From: Arthrobacter sp. Hiyo4 | Lineage (GTDB): Bacteria > Actinomycetota > Actinomycetes > Actinomycetales > Micrococcaceae | Assembly (NCBI GenBank): GCA_002370555.1 | Contig: AP014718.1 | Location: 2,356,001 to 2,420,000 of the forward strand | Reading direction: 5' to 3' | Length of the DNA: 64,000 bases | Shown: positions 9,260 to 19,505 of the stretch, one piece after another | Position numbering within the stretch: the stretch's first letter is position 1 | How the letters are laid out: every line of letters starts with the position of its first letter | Position numbers and translations under genes: made by a program | Notes under the pieces: generated by a model | What the model saw: the letters and a program-made list of their open reading frames with translations, nothing else | Database searches by the model: none | What the model was told of the DNA's origin: nothing

Positions 9260-9682
9260 GGCCTTGCACCTCCAGCAGGTCCCGGGGCCGATCAGCCCGA
9301 TGACGGGCATGGGAGCCTTGATGGTCACCTCGAGGGTCCGCAGGCCCTGGAACATCACTTCGGCAGTGGTGATGTCCTGCGCGAACTCAGCGTTCAGGGA
9401 AGTCTCGATGAGCGTCGCCGCCCGTTCCTGTGCATCTGACGCTGCCCGGTCTGCGAGGGTTCCATACCGCGCCCCTGAGGCTGCCGCGTCGATCAGTGTG
9501 TTGCGGACGTGCAGGACCAGGGTCAGCTGGATTATCGCCAGAAAAAACATGGTGAGCAGGCCGCCCACGAGGACGAAGTCCACTACGGCAGAACCGCGTT
9601 CATCCATGCGCCAGCCGGGCTCAGCGCCGATCCGGGACCGGCACGGTTCCCGGCTGGGCGTGCACTGGCTGGCGCCCAGCAT
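9240..9682 (-). CDS. TadE-like minor pilin, first copy (one frame break)
   Basis: TadE-family pseudopilin. From ATG 9682, preceded by GGAAAG, a basic leader is followed by MDERGSAVVDFVLVGGLL, the TadE membrane segment, and an extracellular domain with DAAASGARYG. With one G restored in the GGG run near 9283 the C-terminus becomes LLEVQGHAAIQP and stops at TAA 9242-9240, a natural TadE ending. Without it the frame runs on into the next tadE gene. The repaired protein has about 147 residues. An internal ATG at 9607 is an alternative start. Confidence 0.75.
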
Positions 9683-9685
9683 GAC

Positions 9686-9952
9686 TTACTTTCCGACCTT
9701 GTCCATGGCCTGGTTGAACATCGTTTCGAGGGCTGGGCCGGCGAGAGCCAGCAACCCCGCCACCAAGACTGCGGACATTAAGGTGATCATCACCCAGCCG
9801 GGGACGTCGCCACGTTCCGGGTGGTCTTGGGCCGGCAGGTCGGGACCTGTCGCAGCGTACCTCCGGCCTGACACAGTTTCACTGGTCCATGCCCACATGC
9901 CGGCCAGCAAAGCGAGGAGCAGCAGGCTGCCCGAGATTCCCATGTTTTTCAT
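9686..9952 (-). CDS. Small Tad-locus membrane protein, possible Flp-type pilin
   Basis: An 88-residue protein with an N-terminal hydrophobic segment (SLLLLALLAGMWAW), a polar middle, and a second hydrophobic stretch after ERGDVPGWVMITLMSAVLV. The Gly followed by a hydrophobic helix near the C-terminus resembles the pilin core of actinobacterial Flp pilins and DUF4244-type proteins, but the Glu/Tyr at the usual +5/+6 positions is missing. It lies between tadC and the tadE pair, where the pilin gene is expected. The pilin role is an inference from position and size. Confidence 0.65.
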   Translation of the reverse strand: MKNMGISGSLLLLALLAGMWAWTSETVSGRRYAATGPDLPAQDHPERGDVPGWVMITLMSAVLVAGLLALAGPALETMFNQAMDKVGK

Positions 9953-10033
9953 TTCGGTCCCATTCGTTGTGTAAATGACGCTGTGGAAGTCATGCGGCGG
10001 TTAGTGGCTGTGACGGCTTGGCAATGCTCACGG

Positions 10034-10975
10034 CTAGAGTCCAAGGCTGATGGCCGCGATGCCCGGGAACACCGCGAAAACCACTGTTAGGGGGAGGACA
10101 CCAAAGACCAAAGGAACCATCATGGCGATTTCTTTCTTGCCGGCCGATTCCATGAGGTCCCGTTTTGCGGTATCCCGGACGTCCTGGGCCTGAGCCCTTA
10201 GCACATCGGCCAAGGGTGTGCCCCGCTCGACCGCGACGATGATTCCGTCGACAAATCTGACGAGCGGCCCCAGCTCTGTCCGCGAAGAAAACTCCTGGAG
10301 TGCTTCCACGAGCGGTTTCCCCGCTCTGGTCTCAGCAAGAATCTTGGAAAACTCCTTGGCCAGCTCGCCATTGGCACTGCGACAGACGCGGTCCAGGGCC
10401 CCCGTGGCACTTTCACCGGCACCGACAGCCAGCGCCATGAGCTCGGCAAGGCTGGGAAACTCCGCCATCATCCGGGATTCCCGCCTGCTGATCTGGACGC
10501 CCAACCAGAAGTCACGGAAGAGAAAGCCGCCGAGCGCGCTTCCGAGGACGGCCACAACCGCGAGGAATGGACTGAACCGGCCGGCTACCGCGCCCAGCAC
10601 CACCGTGGCCACAGCGGCGGCGAATCCAGCGGCGGCCCAGAGCAGCTGTTCGGCCCGGAAGTCTATGGGTGATTTGTTGATGCCGGCTTGGGCGAGCCTG
10701 CGGGTCAGCGCCTTGGACCCGAGGTTCAGCTTTGCCAAGGCTGCCAGTCCGTCGTGAAATAGGGGGCGCACGATCCGTTCCAACGATCCGAATGGCGTGG
10801 CGTTCTGTCCGCTGGCCCGCAGCAACCGCGATTCAAGGTTTTGCGATTTCAGCTGCGGATCGATGCGCTCGACGAATGTGAGCGGCCGCATAAAGGGCAA
10901 CCGGACGAAGATCAGCCAAAGGCCCGTCCCGAGGACGATGCCGCACAGAGTTGCAGCCGCCGAGGTCCCGTTCAT
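10034..10975 (-). CDS. tadC: Tad pilus platform protein TadC
   Basis: Intact 313-residue inner-membrane platform protein with the type II secretion F domain in its second half (EFPSLAELMALAVGAGES, then TRAGKPLVEALQEF and FVDGIIVAVERGTPLADVLRAQAQD). An N-terminal helix, a central helix pair and a C-terminal helix (MMVPLVFGVLPLTVVFAVFPG) fit the family. It overlaps tadB by four bases. With TadB it forms the membrane base on which the TadA motor acts. Confidence 0.9.
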   Translation of the reverse strand: MNGTSAAATLCGIVLGTGLWLIFVRLPFMRPLTFVERIDPQLKSQNLESRLLRASGQNATPFGSLERIVRPLFHDGLAALAKLNLGSKALTRRLAQAGINKSPIDFRAEQLLWAAAGFAAAVATVVLGAVAGRFSPFLAVVAVLGSALGGFLFRDFWLGVQISRRESRMMAEFPSLAELMALAVGAGESATGALDRVCRSANGELAKEFSKILAETRAGKPLVEALQEFSSRTELGPLVRFVDGIIVAVERGTPLADVLRAQAQDVRDTAKRDLMESAGKKEIAMMVPLVFGVLPLTVVFAVFPGIAAISLGL

Positions 10976-11825
10976 CGCAGCACCCGTTCGTCCTGCGGAA
11001 GGGCGCCGATGCGGAGCATGATGGAGTAGCAGACCAGCGACACCACGAGCCCGCCGAGGAGGACGCCGGCTCCCATGGGCGTGTTGTACGCGTTCACGGC
11101 TTCAGGCCTGGTGGCCAGGAGGAGCATAACGATCCAGGGAGCGGCAACCGCGAGCCTGGCGGCGTTGACAGTCCAGGACTGCCGGGCCTCGAGCTCGCTG
11201 CGTGTCCGCGCATTTTCCCGGAGAAATTCCGCAAGGGTGCCCAACAGCTTCCCCAGGTCCGAACCGCCCACTTCACGGGTCAGCCTGAGTGCCTCGACGA
11301 TCCGGTCCGCCACCGGGTCCGCCAGCCGGTCCTTGAGTTTATTAAGAGAGGCATCGAACTGTCCGCCCGCGCGGTAGTCGGCTCCGAAGTCCCGGAAAAC
11401 ATGCCGAAGCTCCTCGGGGCCCTTCTCCCCCAGCTGGATCAGGGCCTCCGGCAGTGAAAGCCCGGCGCGGATGGCCGAGCGCAGGTGGTCCACCACGTCC
11501 GGCCAGAGCTGGCGTAGGACGGCGGTTCTCCGGTTCGCCCGCCACCGGACAATGCTGACGGGCAGCCAGGCGCCGAAAAGTCCGAAGCAGACGGATATAG
11601 GCCATGACCGGCTGACCACAAAGAGGATGAGAGCCACAAACATGCCCAGTCCCAGGCAGGACCCGACGAGGCCCGTCCCGGTGACCTTTTCGATTCCGGC
11701 GGAGGCCAGCAGGTCCTCGAGGCGGCTGGCCGCGGGCGGCGCTTCAGCGCTGCCGGCTTTTCCCAGAACGACCACCAGATCAGGAAGATCCCGGTGCCCG
11801 CAAGCACCCCTACCAGAGGCGCCAT
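10972..11825 (-). CDS. tadB: Tad pilus platform protein TadB (one frame break)
   Basis: Second type II secretion F-domain platform protein, about 284 residues. The N-terminal helix MAPLVGVLAGTGIFLIWWSFW reads in one frame and the remainder (SRLEDLLASAGIEKV to the end) in another. The break is at an A run near 11760, where one missing A restores ...SFWEKAGSAEAP. The F domain includes DHLRSAIRAGLSLPEAL and REVGGSDLGKLLGTLAEFLREN. The ATG shares its A with the tadA stop codon (TGATG), so translation is coupled. Confidence 0.87.
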
Positions 11826-13060
11826 CAGCGCGGCTCCAGCAGCGCCGCGACGTCGTACCCTGCCCGGGAAAACTTCTCCGCCGCGGGCATGGAGTTGGCC
11901 CGCGGCTGCAGCTGGCCGTCCTCCATGGCGAAAACCATGGAGGATTCGATGATGCCGTTTTCCACCCTCCGGCCGAGGGAAAGGATCTCGGTAACTTGGC
12001 GGCGGCCGTTGGCGTGCCGGCTGCAGTGGACCACGAGGTCGATGCAGGACGCCACCGTGGGGACTACGAAGGCAGACGATATATTTTCACCGGCGAGTAG
12101 CGGAAGGGTACAGATCTTCGTCACAGCGTCGTGGGCTGAATTTGCATGGACGGTGCACATCCCCGGAAGTCCACTATTCAAAGCGATCAGCATGTCCAGG
12201 CTTTCCGCTTCCCGCACCTCTCCCACCACTAGCCTGTCCGGGCGCATCCGGAGGGCTTCCTTGACAAGCCTGCGCAGTGGGATCTCGCCCTCGCCTTCGA
12301 GGTTGGGCTGCCTGCATTGGAGGCCGACGACGTCCCGGAGCGGGAACTGGAGTTCGAAGATTTCCTCGACCGTGATAACGCGCTCCCGGCTGCCGATGCT
12401 CGCGGCCAGGCAGTTGAGCATGGTGGTCTTGCCCGCCTGGGTTGAGCCCGACACCAGGATGTTCAGTCCGCTGGACACCGCTGCACCGAGGAAACGGGCG
12501 GACTGAGGTGTCAGGGTTCCAAGCTCGACCAGGTGCTCCAGGCGGCTGGCCTTCACCACGAACTTGCGAATATTCACGGCCCAGTGCCTGCGGGTGACAT
12601 CCGGAATGACCACGTGAAGCCTGGAACCGTCAGGCAAGGCTGCGTCCACGAAGGGCGATGACATATCCAGGCGGCGGCCGGAACTCTTCAACATGCGTTC
12701 CACGAGATCCCGGACCTGCTGGTCCGTGAGGCTGAGTGAGGTCAGTTCCGACTCGCCGTTCCTGGCAACGTAGATTTCGTTGGGCGCGTTGATCCAGACT
12801 TCCTCGATGGTCGGATCGTCCAGCAGCGGCTGAAGGACACCGAAGCCGGCCACCGCGTCAAAGACAAACCTGCGTGCGGCCTCCAGCGGACCAATCGGAG
12901 GGAGCGGCCCCATCAGGGCCCGTTCGTCGTAGTCGCTGACAGCCGCCTCTACGAGACGACGGACCTCGCCCACCTGCCGCAGTGGATCAAGACCCCGACG
13001 GCGGATCAGCTCGCGGACTTCGTCTTCCACGATTCGCACAGCGTCCATGTAGCTCCCCAA
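11825..13060 (-). CDS. tadA: Tad pilus assembly ATPase TadA/CpaF
   Basis: Hexameric motor ATPase of the type II/IV secretion family that powers Flp pilus assembly. Intact 411-residue protein. It has the N-terminal domain with DDPTIEEVWINAPNEIYV, Walker A SGSTQAGKTT, the Asp-box ITVEEIFELQ, Walker B RPDRLVVGEVR and the His-box CTVHANS. The upstream-most start is TTG 13060; an in-frame ATG sits four codons later. First gene of the tad operon tadA-tadB-tadC-pilin-tadE-tadE-tadG. No prepilin peptidase gene is visible nearby. Confidence 0.93.
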   Translation of the reverse strand: MGSYMDAVRIVEDEVRELIRRRGLDPLRQVGEVRRLVEAAVSDYDERALMGPLPPIGPLEAARRFVFDAVAGFGVLQPLLDDPTIEEVWINAPNEIYVARNGESELTSLSLTDQQVRDLVERMLKSSGRRLDMSSPFVDAALPDGSRLHVVIPDVTRRHWAVNIRKFVVKASRLEHLVELGTLTPQSARFLGAAVSSGLNILVSGSTQAGKTTMLNCLAASIGSRERVITVEEIFELQFPLRDVVGLQCRQPNLEGEGEIPLRRLVKEALRMRPDRLVVGEVREAESLDMLIALNSGLPGMCTVHANSAHDAVTKICTLPLLAGENISSAFVVPTVASCIDLVVHCSRHANGRRQVTEILSLGRRVENGIIESSMVFAMEDGQLQPRANSMPAAEKFSRAGYDVAALLEPR

Positions 13061-13319
13061 TACAACTGCCGCCCCGGCGGAGGCACTTCAACTGGGTACA
13101 GCCTAGGGACGCTACACCACGCCGCCAAGTCATATGAGGCGGGCTGTGGATAACAGTGACGCATCTTTCACATTGGCAACAGCGGAAACTCTGGTTACTG
13201 CAGACACTGCGGTGTTAGGGTAGGCGCGTTAAGTCTCGATATAACCAGTTCAGCGTTTCCTGAACTGCAACCCACTAGTGACGCGCTTAAGTTCGCGCCT
13301 CATTGTCTCCGGAGCCAAA
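13061..13319. other. Intergenic region between divergent tadA and lysozyme genes
   Basis: A 259-base AT-richer gap between divergent genes that must hold promoters for both. I see a good Shine-Dalgarno (GGAG at 13311-13314) for the lysozyme gene but no promoter pair or operator that I would call with confidence. Confidence 0.5.
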
Positions 13320-15951
13320 ATGAAGCGGTACCAGTCGAATAATCATCGTCCCCTCCTGCAAGTCTGGGGGACAGCAGTTTTGGCCGCCGCTCTCGTCGCG
13401 GGCCCCGGACTTGCGGCGTCGCGTTCGCCGTTGAACCGAGCCCGACGACCACGGCTGGTTCAACGTCTGCGCCCGCCCGTCTCCCTCCTCTACTGTTTCT
13501 TCGCTGGCCCCGGAACCTGCTCCGACTGGAACTTCTTCGCAGGCCACACCAACGCCCGCCGTCACGTCGACCCCGATGATGCCGCCCTCTCCTGATCCTG
13601 CATCAGCGAGCATGAACGAGTCCATGGCAGACGCCATTGGCGTTGGCGGTGCGGAAATGGGCCAACGTTCCGCACGAGTGGCCGCAACATCCTCAAGCTC
13701 CAGTTTCAAGAAGCTCAGCTCTGAGTCGCTGGGAACCGAAGGCACCTGGATGCCGACGTTTGGAGTCCAAGGACTGGACGTGAGCGGCCATCAGCCGAGC
13801 GTCGATTGGCAGCAGCAGTGGAACATGGGTGCCCGATTTGCCTATGTCAAGGCAAGTGAGGGCAACTACTACACCAACCCTTCGTACAGCTCGCAATATC
13901 AGGGCTCTCGGAACGTCGGCATGATTCGAGGCGCATACCACTTCGCTATCCCCAACTGGTCTTCGGGCGCCGACCAGGCACGTTACTTCGTTCAGAACGG
14001 TGGAGGCTGGACCCCCGACGGATACACGATGCCACCGGTTCTGGACTTTGAGTTCAACCCCTATGAAGGCCGTACAATCAACGGCTTCTATTTTGGCAAC
14101 ACGTGCTACGGCATGTCGCCAACTCAGTTGGGTTCATGGGTTCGAGACTTCGGCAGCACCATGCAGTCATTGACTGGGCGCCTTCCTGTTATCTACACCA
14201 ACACCAACTGGTGGAATCAGTGCCTCGGCAATCCCTCAGGGTTCGGCGACTATCCCCTGTGGGTGGCCGCCTACCCGAGCTCTCCTACGAACAACGCAGG
14301 TGCCGTTCCCACTGCAAGCTGGAGCACCTACAGCATCTGGCAATACAGCAGTACGGGTCCGTTTGCCGGCGACTCTAATGTTTGGAACGGGGATAGCCAG
14401 CAGCTCGCGGCCTTCGCGACCGGTGTCTTTCCCTCTAACCGCGCCGTGCTGGCCAGGTCGGCGACCAATCCCACGCTCTATTTCGTTTCAGCGTCCAAGA
14501 AGTATCCCATCTCTGATTGGGGGACCTACCTGCAACTGTCCACCTTCGCTGGAGGCTATCAGACGGTGAGGCAGGCAGACCTTGACAATGTCCCTACGGG
14601 CCGGTTGGCAACCAGATTCGTTAGGTCAAGCGACGGTTCCATCTATCTCTTGGACAGCGGGCGACGGCATCATGTGACATCGTGCCAGCAGATGCAGGAC
14701 TTCGGAGGAGGGTTGTGCGAGGCCTGGGTACCAGCTCCCGCCGAACAGCTTGCCTCCGTTCCCGATGCCGGGGCGTTATCCAGCCTTGTTGCCACGAACG
14801 CCGGACAGACCTACTTCATTTCAGGTGGCGTGAAACGCGAGCTCTACGACAATGAATCAGGAATTCAGTCGGGTGTCAGCGGGTCATCGTCCTCGCTGAA
14901 CGTTGAATCCGTCCAGGGCATCCCGTACGGCCCGCCCATTATTCGCAACGACGTTCGCGTTGCCGCCAGGTTCTCCGGGGACCAGTTCGTGTACACCGAT
15001 GGGAAACGGACCCTGGTCATCCCGGACTTCGCCACCCAGAACGCCTGGTTCACCTCGCTGCCGGTTCGCGTAATGGACAACGACAGCCTGGCGTTGCTGT
15101 CCGGGCAATCGGCCTTCGCAGGCCTGGCGACCATGCCCACAGGTGATGTCGCTGCGGTTGCAGAGGCATCGAAGTACGTTTATGCGAGCCGGAACGCCTG
15201 GCCTAGTGGGCAGCCCAAGTTCTCCCAAGCGTTGCTCGATTCCATACCTACCAAAGCCGTCATCAGAACGACACCGTTCATCAAGTCTGCCCGCTCAAGC
15301 CTGATATCCGGCATGGTGGCAGGCATCAGACGCGCTGTCCCGGACTGGTCAACACTGGCAGAACTTGGAGGCACGGCCCCCAACGGCATCCAGACGCTGG
15401 AGTACGCAACGGCTGAGGGCCCGGCAGCAGGAGCGGCGCTTCATACACCCGGAACCCTGGTCGTGGCGCCGGACAATGCCACTGTCTACTACATAGCGGA
15501 CGAATTCGATGCATTGCCCTTGGAAAGTTTCGCCGTCTCAGATCAGATCAACGCGCGCCAACTGGTCTTCGTCAGCACGGCGTCGGTCCTCGGATACAAC
15601 CGAGGCAAGCCGCCACTGACTCCTGTCCTCCTGTGCGGCGGCGCCAAGTACTTGGGCCTGGGCAACGGCTCATTTCGATTGCTTGCCTCCACATCCAACA
15701 GCCAGACGCTTCCAGCCACGACCTTGAGCCCCGGCCGCTGCGGTGCGATGAATCTCGGCGCAGGCCAAACAGCGAGCTCGCAGCCGGTCTTCGTAAAGAG
15801 CCCCTACGAAGCAACGGTCTGGTGGATGAAGGACAGCACCAAAGCCGCAGTCTCCAGCTGGTCAGAGCTCATCGCACTCAACGACGGCGCTTCAAATCCG
15901 ACCATCGCAGTGTTCGGAGCAACCGCAATCAGCCGGGTACCAACCCGGTGA
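13320..15951 (+). CDS. Secreted GH25 muramidase with C-terminal surface-binding repeats (frame breaks near N-terminus)
   Basis: 1,4-beta-N-acetylmuramidase that should cleave peptidoglycan. From ATG 13320 there is a signal peptide (TAVLAAALVAGPGLA), then a Pro/Ser/Thr-rich linker that crosses two frame breaks (about 13420 and 13470), both repaired by single missing bases. The GH25 domain follows: VQGLDVSGHQPSVDW, YVKASEGNYY, the catalytic Asp-x-Glu in VLDFEFN, WVAAYPS and IWQYSS. From about position 14428 the last 500 residues are a string of degenerate 50-60-residue modules with a pattern like [14 protein letters not shown]...VPTG. This tail is almost identical to that of the subtilase downstream. 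The muramidase is secreted and probably retained at the surface; the binding target is unknown. Confidence 0.88.
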
Positions 15952-15965
15952 CACGGCGGCACTTC
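14428..15965 (+). repeat. 1,538-bp direct repeat, copy 1 (codes for shared C-terminal domain)
   Basis: This block recurs at 17744-19281 at a constant offset of 3,316 bases with no insertion or deletion. I see only two differences: G14625/T17941 (Arg to Ser) and T14826/C18142 (silent). The repeat starts abruptly inside TTTCCCTCTAACCGC and ends 14 bases after the TGA stop codon, so it behaves as a cassette consisting of the domain plus its stop. No insertion sequence, inverted ends or target-site duplication borders it. Confidence 0.95.
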
Positions 15966-15966
15966 C

Positions 15967-16338
15967 TGGGAAACGGATCGACTACGCCGATTCGATGATC
16001 GGGGGCATCGCCGAAAAGCAGGAGGTGCCACTGACGGATAAACGCCTCATCGGGGTCCCCCTCCCCGACAAAGTGGACCGCTGGACCGACGCCTCCCCAG
16101 AGACCGTTGCCAAGATCGTGGGGGGGTTGGCCGGCGGATCGGTGCCGTCCAGCTGCCACGCGTGGCCGTCCAGGAGCATGGCCGACTTCGCCTCAGCGGA
16201 CCAGAGTCCGGCCCCCTCGTGCTCGATGCCAACGCCGAGAAGCTTCGGGCCGCCAGGTACGGGTGTTTGTTCCAGACAGCTAAACCGGCGCGACGCAGTA
16301 CCGGACGTTATGTCGGTTTCGGCACCGCTACCCCATAA
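15967..16338 (+). pseudogene. Possible gene remnant between the two secreted-enzyme genes
   Basis: Right after repeat copy 1 a frame reads RIDYADSMIGGIAEKQEVPL and TDKRLIGVPLPDKVDRW, then ASPETVAKIVGGLAGG, with codon use and acidic/basic balance like a real protein. At a G run near 16127-16133 it moves to another frame that reads RIGAVQLPRVAVQEHGRL and LVLDANAEKLRAARYG and stops at TAA 16336-16338. There is no convincing start codon or ribosome-binding site. It may be the 3' remnant of a gene displaced when the repeat cassette arrived. No family recognised; low confidence. Confidence 0.3.
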
Positions 16339-16426
16339 TTGGCACACCGGCTGCGCAGTATCCGCAAAGGAATGGCCCCGAAACCACTGGAATCCGGTGC
16401 CGACGGAAAAGGCCCAGCTAACGTTA

Positions 16427-19267
16427 ATGCGTGCCGCTCATCTTGCCCCCGCAATTAGACAGAGGAAACGCAATCCGTTCAGCAATCCGCCCCCCGCAAT
16501 CGTGGCCACGATGGTCATGGCTGCGACTGTGCTCCTAGCCACCGGGCTGCCGGCGGCAGCAGTCTCCCCGAACCCTGAAGAGACGGCAGCCACAGCCCAG
16601 CCGTCCGCAGCTCCCGCGGCTACGGCGGCAGCCACCGAAGGCGCCCAAGCGCCAACCGGCGAAGCAGGTGGCGGCGCCCAATACCTGGTTCAATTTGCCC
16701 GGGAACCGATGTTGAATCTGAGGCGAAGACCCTCCGGTCCCAAAACATCGGCGTCGGACGGACATTCACTAATGCCCTGCGCGGCGCAGTGATAAAAGCC
16801 AGCCCGGCGCAGGCCGCAGCGCTGTCCCGTTCACCGCGGGTTGTCTCTATTGATGAAGATACCCGCGTGTCCATCGATGAAATCCAGCAGCCTGCACCAT
16901 GGGGTCTGGACCGGATTGACCAACGCACGCTGCCACTGTCCAACTCCTTCAGCTTCAGTTCCACCGGAAGCGGAGTCAGCATCTATGTACTCGACACCGG
17001 TGTCCTGGCGGCGCACTCTGATTTTGGTGGCCGCGTAACAGGAGGCTGGACTGCCATCAACGACGGGCTGGGCTCCGGCGACTGCAACGGGCACGGAACC
17101 CACGTTGCGGGTACTGCAGCCGGCATGACCTACGGTGTGGCCAAGACATCCACGATCGTGCCGGTACGCGCCCTCTATTGCGACGGGTCCGGTCTTTCCT
17201 CCGACATCATCGCCGGTCTCGACTGGATTGCCGGACAGCACCAGCCTGGCCAGCCGGGGTTGTCAACCTGAGTATCGGCGGCTTTACAAATCAAACGATG
17301 GACGCGGCGGTCATGGGCGTCATCGATGACGGTGTAACAGCCGTCACTGCCGCCGGTAACTCGGCCATGAACGCCTGTGAGCGCTCCCCGGGACGGGTTC
17401 CGGCTGCACTGACCGTTGCCGCGAGCGACTCCTCGGACCGCCAGGCGTCGTTCTCCAATTACGGTAGCTGTGTGGACCTCTACGCGCCCGGCGTGGGCAT
17501 CGTCTCTGCCGGACATACCTCGTCAACGGCTACCCGGACCATGTCAGGAACCTCCATGTCGGTCCCGCATGTGGTAGGCGCTGCAGCGGCCCTGCTTTCG
17601 GTGAGCCCTGCCCTCAGCCCTGCAGAGGTCGCTGCCAAAATCGTCGCCAACACGACCATGGAAGTGGTCGCCGCCGCCGGGCCCGGCACACCCAACCGCA
17701 TGCTGTACTCGTCCCTGCCGCCTGGAGCCCAGGCCCGGGCGCTTTTCCCTCTAACCGCGCCGTGCTGGCCAGGTCGGCGACCAATCCCACGCTCTATTTC
17801 GTTTCAGCGTCCAAGAAGTATCCCATCTCTGATTGGGGGACCTACCTGCAACTGTCCACCTTCGCTGGAGGCTATCAGACGGTGAGGCAGGCAGACCTTG
17901 ACAATGTCCCTACGGGCCGGTTGGCAACCAGATTCGTTAGTTCAAGCGACGGTTCCATCTATCTCTTGGACAGCGGGCGACGGCATCATGTGACATCGTG
18001 CCAGCAGATGCAGGACTTCGGAGGAGGGTTGTGCGAGGCCTGGGTACCAGCTCCCGCCGAACAGCTTGCCTCCGTTCCCGATGCCGGGGCGTTATCCAGC
18101 CTTGTTGCCACGAACGCCGGACAGACCTACTTCATTTCAGGCGGCGTGAAACGCGAGCTCTACGACAATGAATCAGGAATTCAGTCGGGTGTCAGCGGGT
18201 CATCGTCCTCGCTGAACGTTGAATCCGTCCAGGGCATCCCGTACGGCCCGCCCATTATTCGCAACGACGTTCGCGTTGCCGCCAGGTTCTCCGGGGACCA
18301 GTTCGTGTACACCGATGGGAAACGGACCCTGGTCATCCCGGACTTCGCCACCCAGAACGCCTGGTTCACCTCGCTGCCGGTTCGCGTAATGGACAACGAC
18401 AGCCTGGCGTTGCTGTCCGGGCAATCGGCCTTCGCAGGCCTGGCGACCATGCCCACAGGTGATGTCGCTGCGGTTGCAGAGGCATCGAAGTACGTTTATG
18501 CGAGCCGGAACGCCTGGCCTAGTGGGCAGCCCAAGTTCTCCCAAGCGTTGCTCGATTCCATACCTACCAAAGCCGTCATCAGAACGACACCGTTCATCAA
18601 GTCTGCCCGCTCAAGCCTGATATCCGGCATGGTGGCAGGCATCAGACGCGCTGTCCCGGACTGGTCAACACTGGCAGAACTTGGAGGCACGGCCCCCAAC
18701 GGCATCCAGACGCTGGAGTACGCAACGGCTGAGGGCCCGGCAGCAGGAGCGGCGCTTCATACACCCGGAACCCTGGTCGTGGCGCCGGACAATGCCACTG
18801 TCTACTACATAGCGGACGAATTCGATGCATTGCCCTTGGAAAGTTTCGCCGTCTCAGATCAGATCAACGCGCGCCAACTGGTCTTCGTCAGCACGGCGTC
18901 GGTCCTCGGATACAACCGAGGCAAGCCGCCACTGACTCCTGTCCTCCTGTGCGGCGGCGCCAAGTACTTGGGCCTGGGCAACGGCTCATTTCGATTGCTT
19001 GCCTCCACATCCAACAGCCAGACGCTTCCAGCCACGACCTTGAGCCCCGGCCGCTGCGGTGCGATGAATCTCGGCGCAGGCCAAACAGCGAGCTCGCAGC
19101 CGGTCTTCGTAAAGAGCCCCTACGAAGCAACGGTCTGGTGGATGAAGGACAGCACCAAAGCCGCAGTCTCCAGCTGGTCAGAGCTCATCGCACTCAACGA
19201 CGGCGCTTCAAATCCGACCATCGCAGTGTTCGGAGCAACCGCAATCAGCCGGGTACCAACCCGGTGA
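16427..19267 (+). CDS. Secreted S8 subtilisin-like protease with the same C-terminal repeats (frame breaks)
   Basis: From ATG 16427 there is a long basic leader and signal peptide ([17 protein letters not shown]), an Ala/Thr/Pro linker, then an I9-type propeptide (YLVQFAR to [13 protein letters not shown]). The S8 domain carries the catalytic Asp in IYVLDTGV, His in GHGTHVAGT, the oxyanion Asn in AAGNSAMN and Ser in [11 protein letters not shown]. From 17744 the shared repeat domain of about 500 residues follows. Frame breaks lie near 16703 (one missing G restores [12 protein letters not shown]), near 17255, and at the junction with the repeat near 17735. It looks like a working secreted protease that would mature by removing its propeptide; the true start could be the ATG at 16513. 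Confidence 0.87.
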
Positions 19268-19281
19268 CACGGCGGCACTTC
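17744..19281 (+). repeat. 1,538-bp direct repeat, copy 2
   Basis: Near-perfect copy of 14428-15965 (two visible substitutions, no gaps). Here it forms the C-terminus of the subtilase. It ends at the same point, 14 bases past the stop codon; beyond it the flanking sequence is unrelated to that beyond copy 1. Confidence 0.95.
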
Positions 19282-19505
19282 TTCACCGGGGTGATTCACT
19301 GACAGGATGGGCCCGTGTTCCGCCTTGCTACACCAACCTGGCGAAGGTTTTCAACAAGGAGGCGAGGATCGGCAATCGATCCAGCGACGGCAGGTCAAGC
19401 TGAAGTCTTTGAGTGACCGGCCGGTTCGCCGCGAGATGCAAGCCGGAAGCGGTTCCAAAGTCGCACTTAGCCCACCCTGCGGGTCATAGTCCAGCGGGTC
19501 CTGAC

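Noticed and set aside
14428..19281. Insertion sequence or composite transposon as cause of the direct repeat
   Set aside because: The repeat is wholly coding for a binding domain; no transposase, terminal inverted repeats or target duplications are visible.
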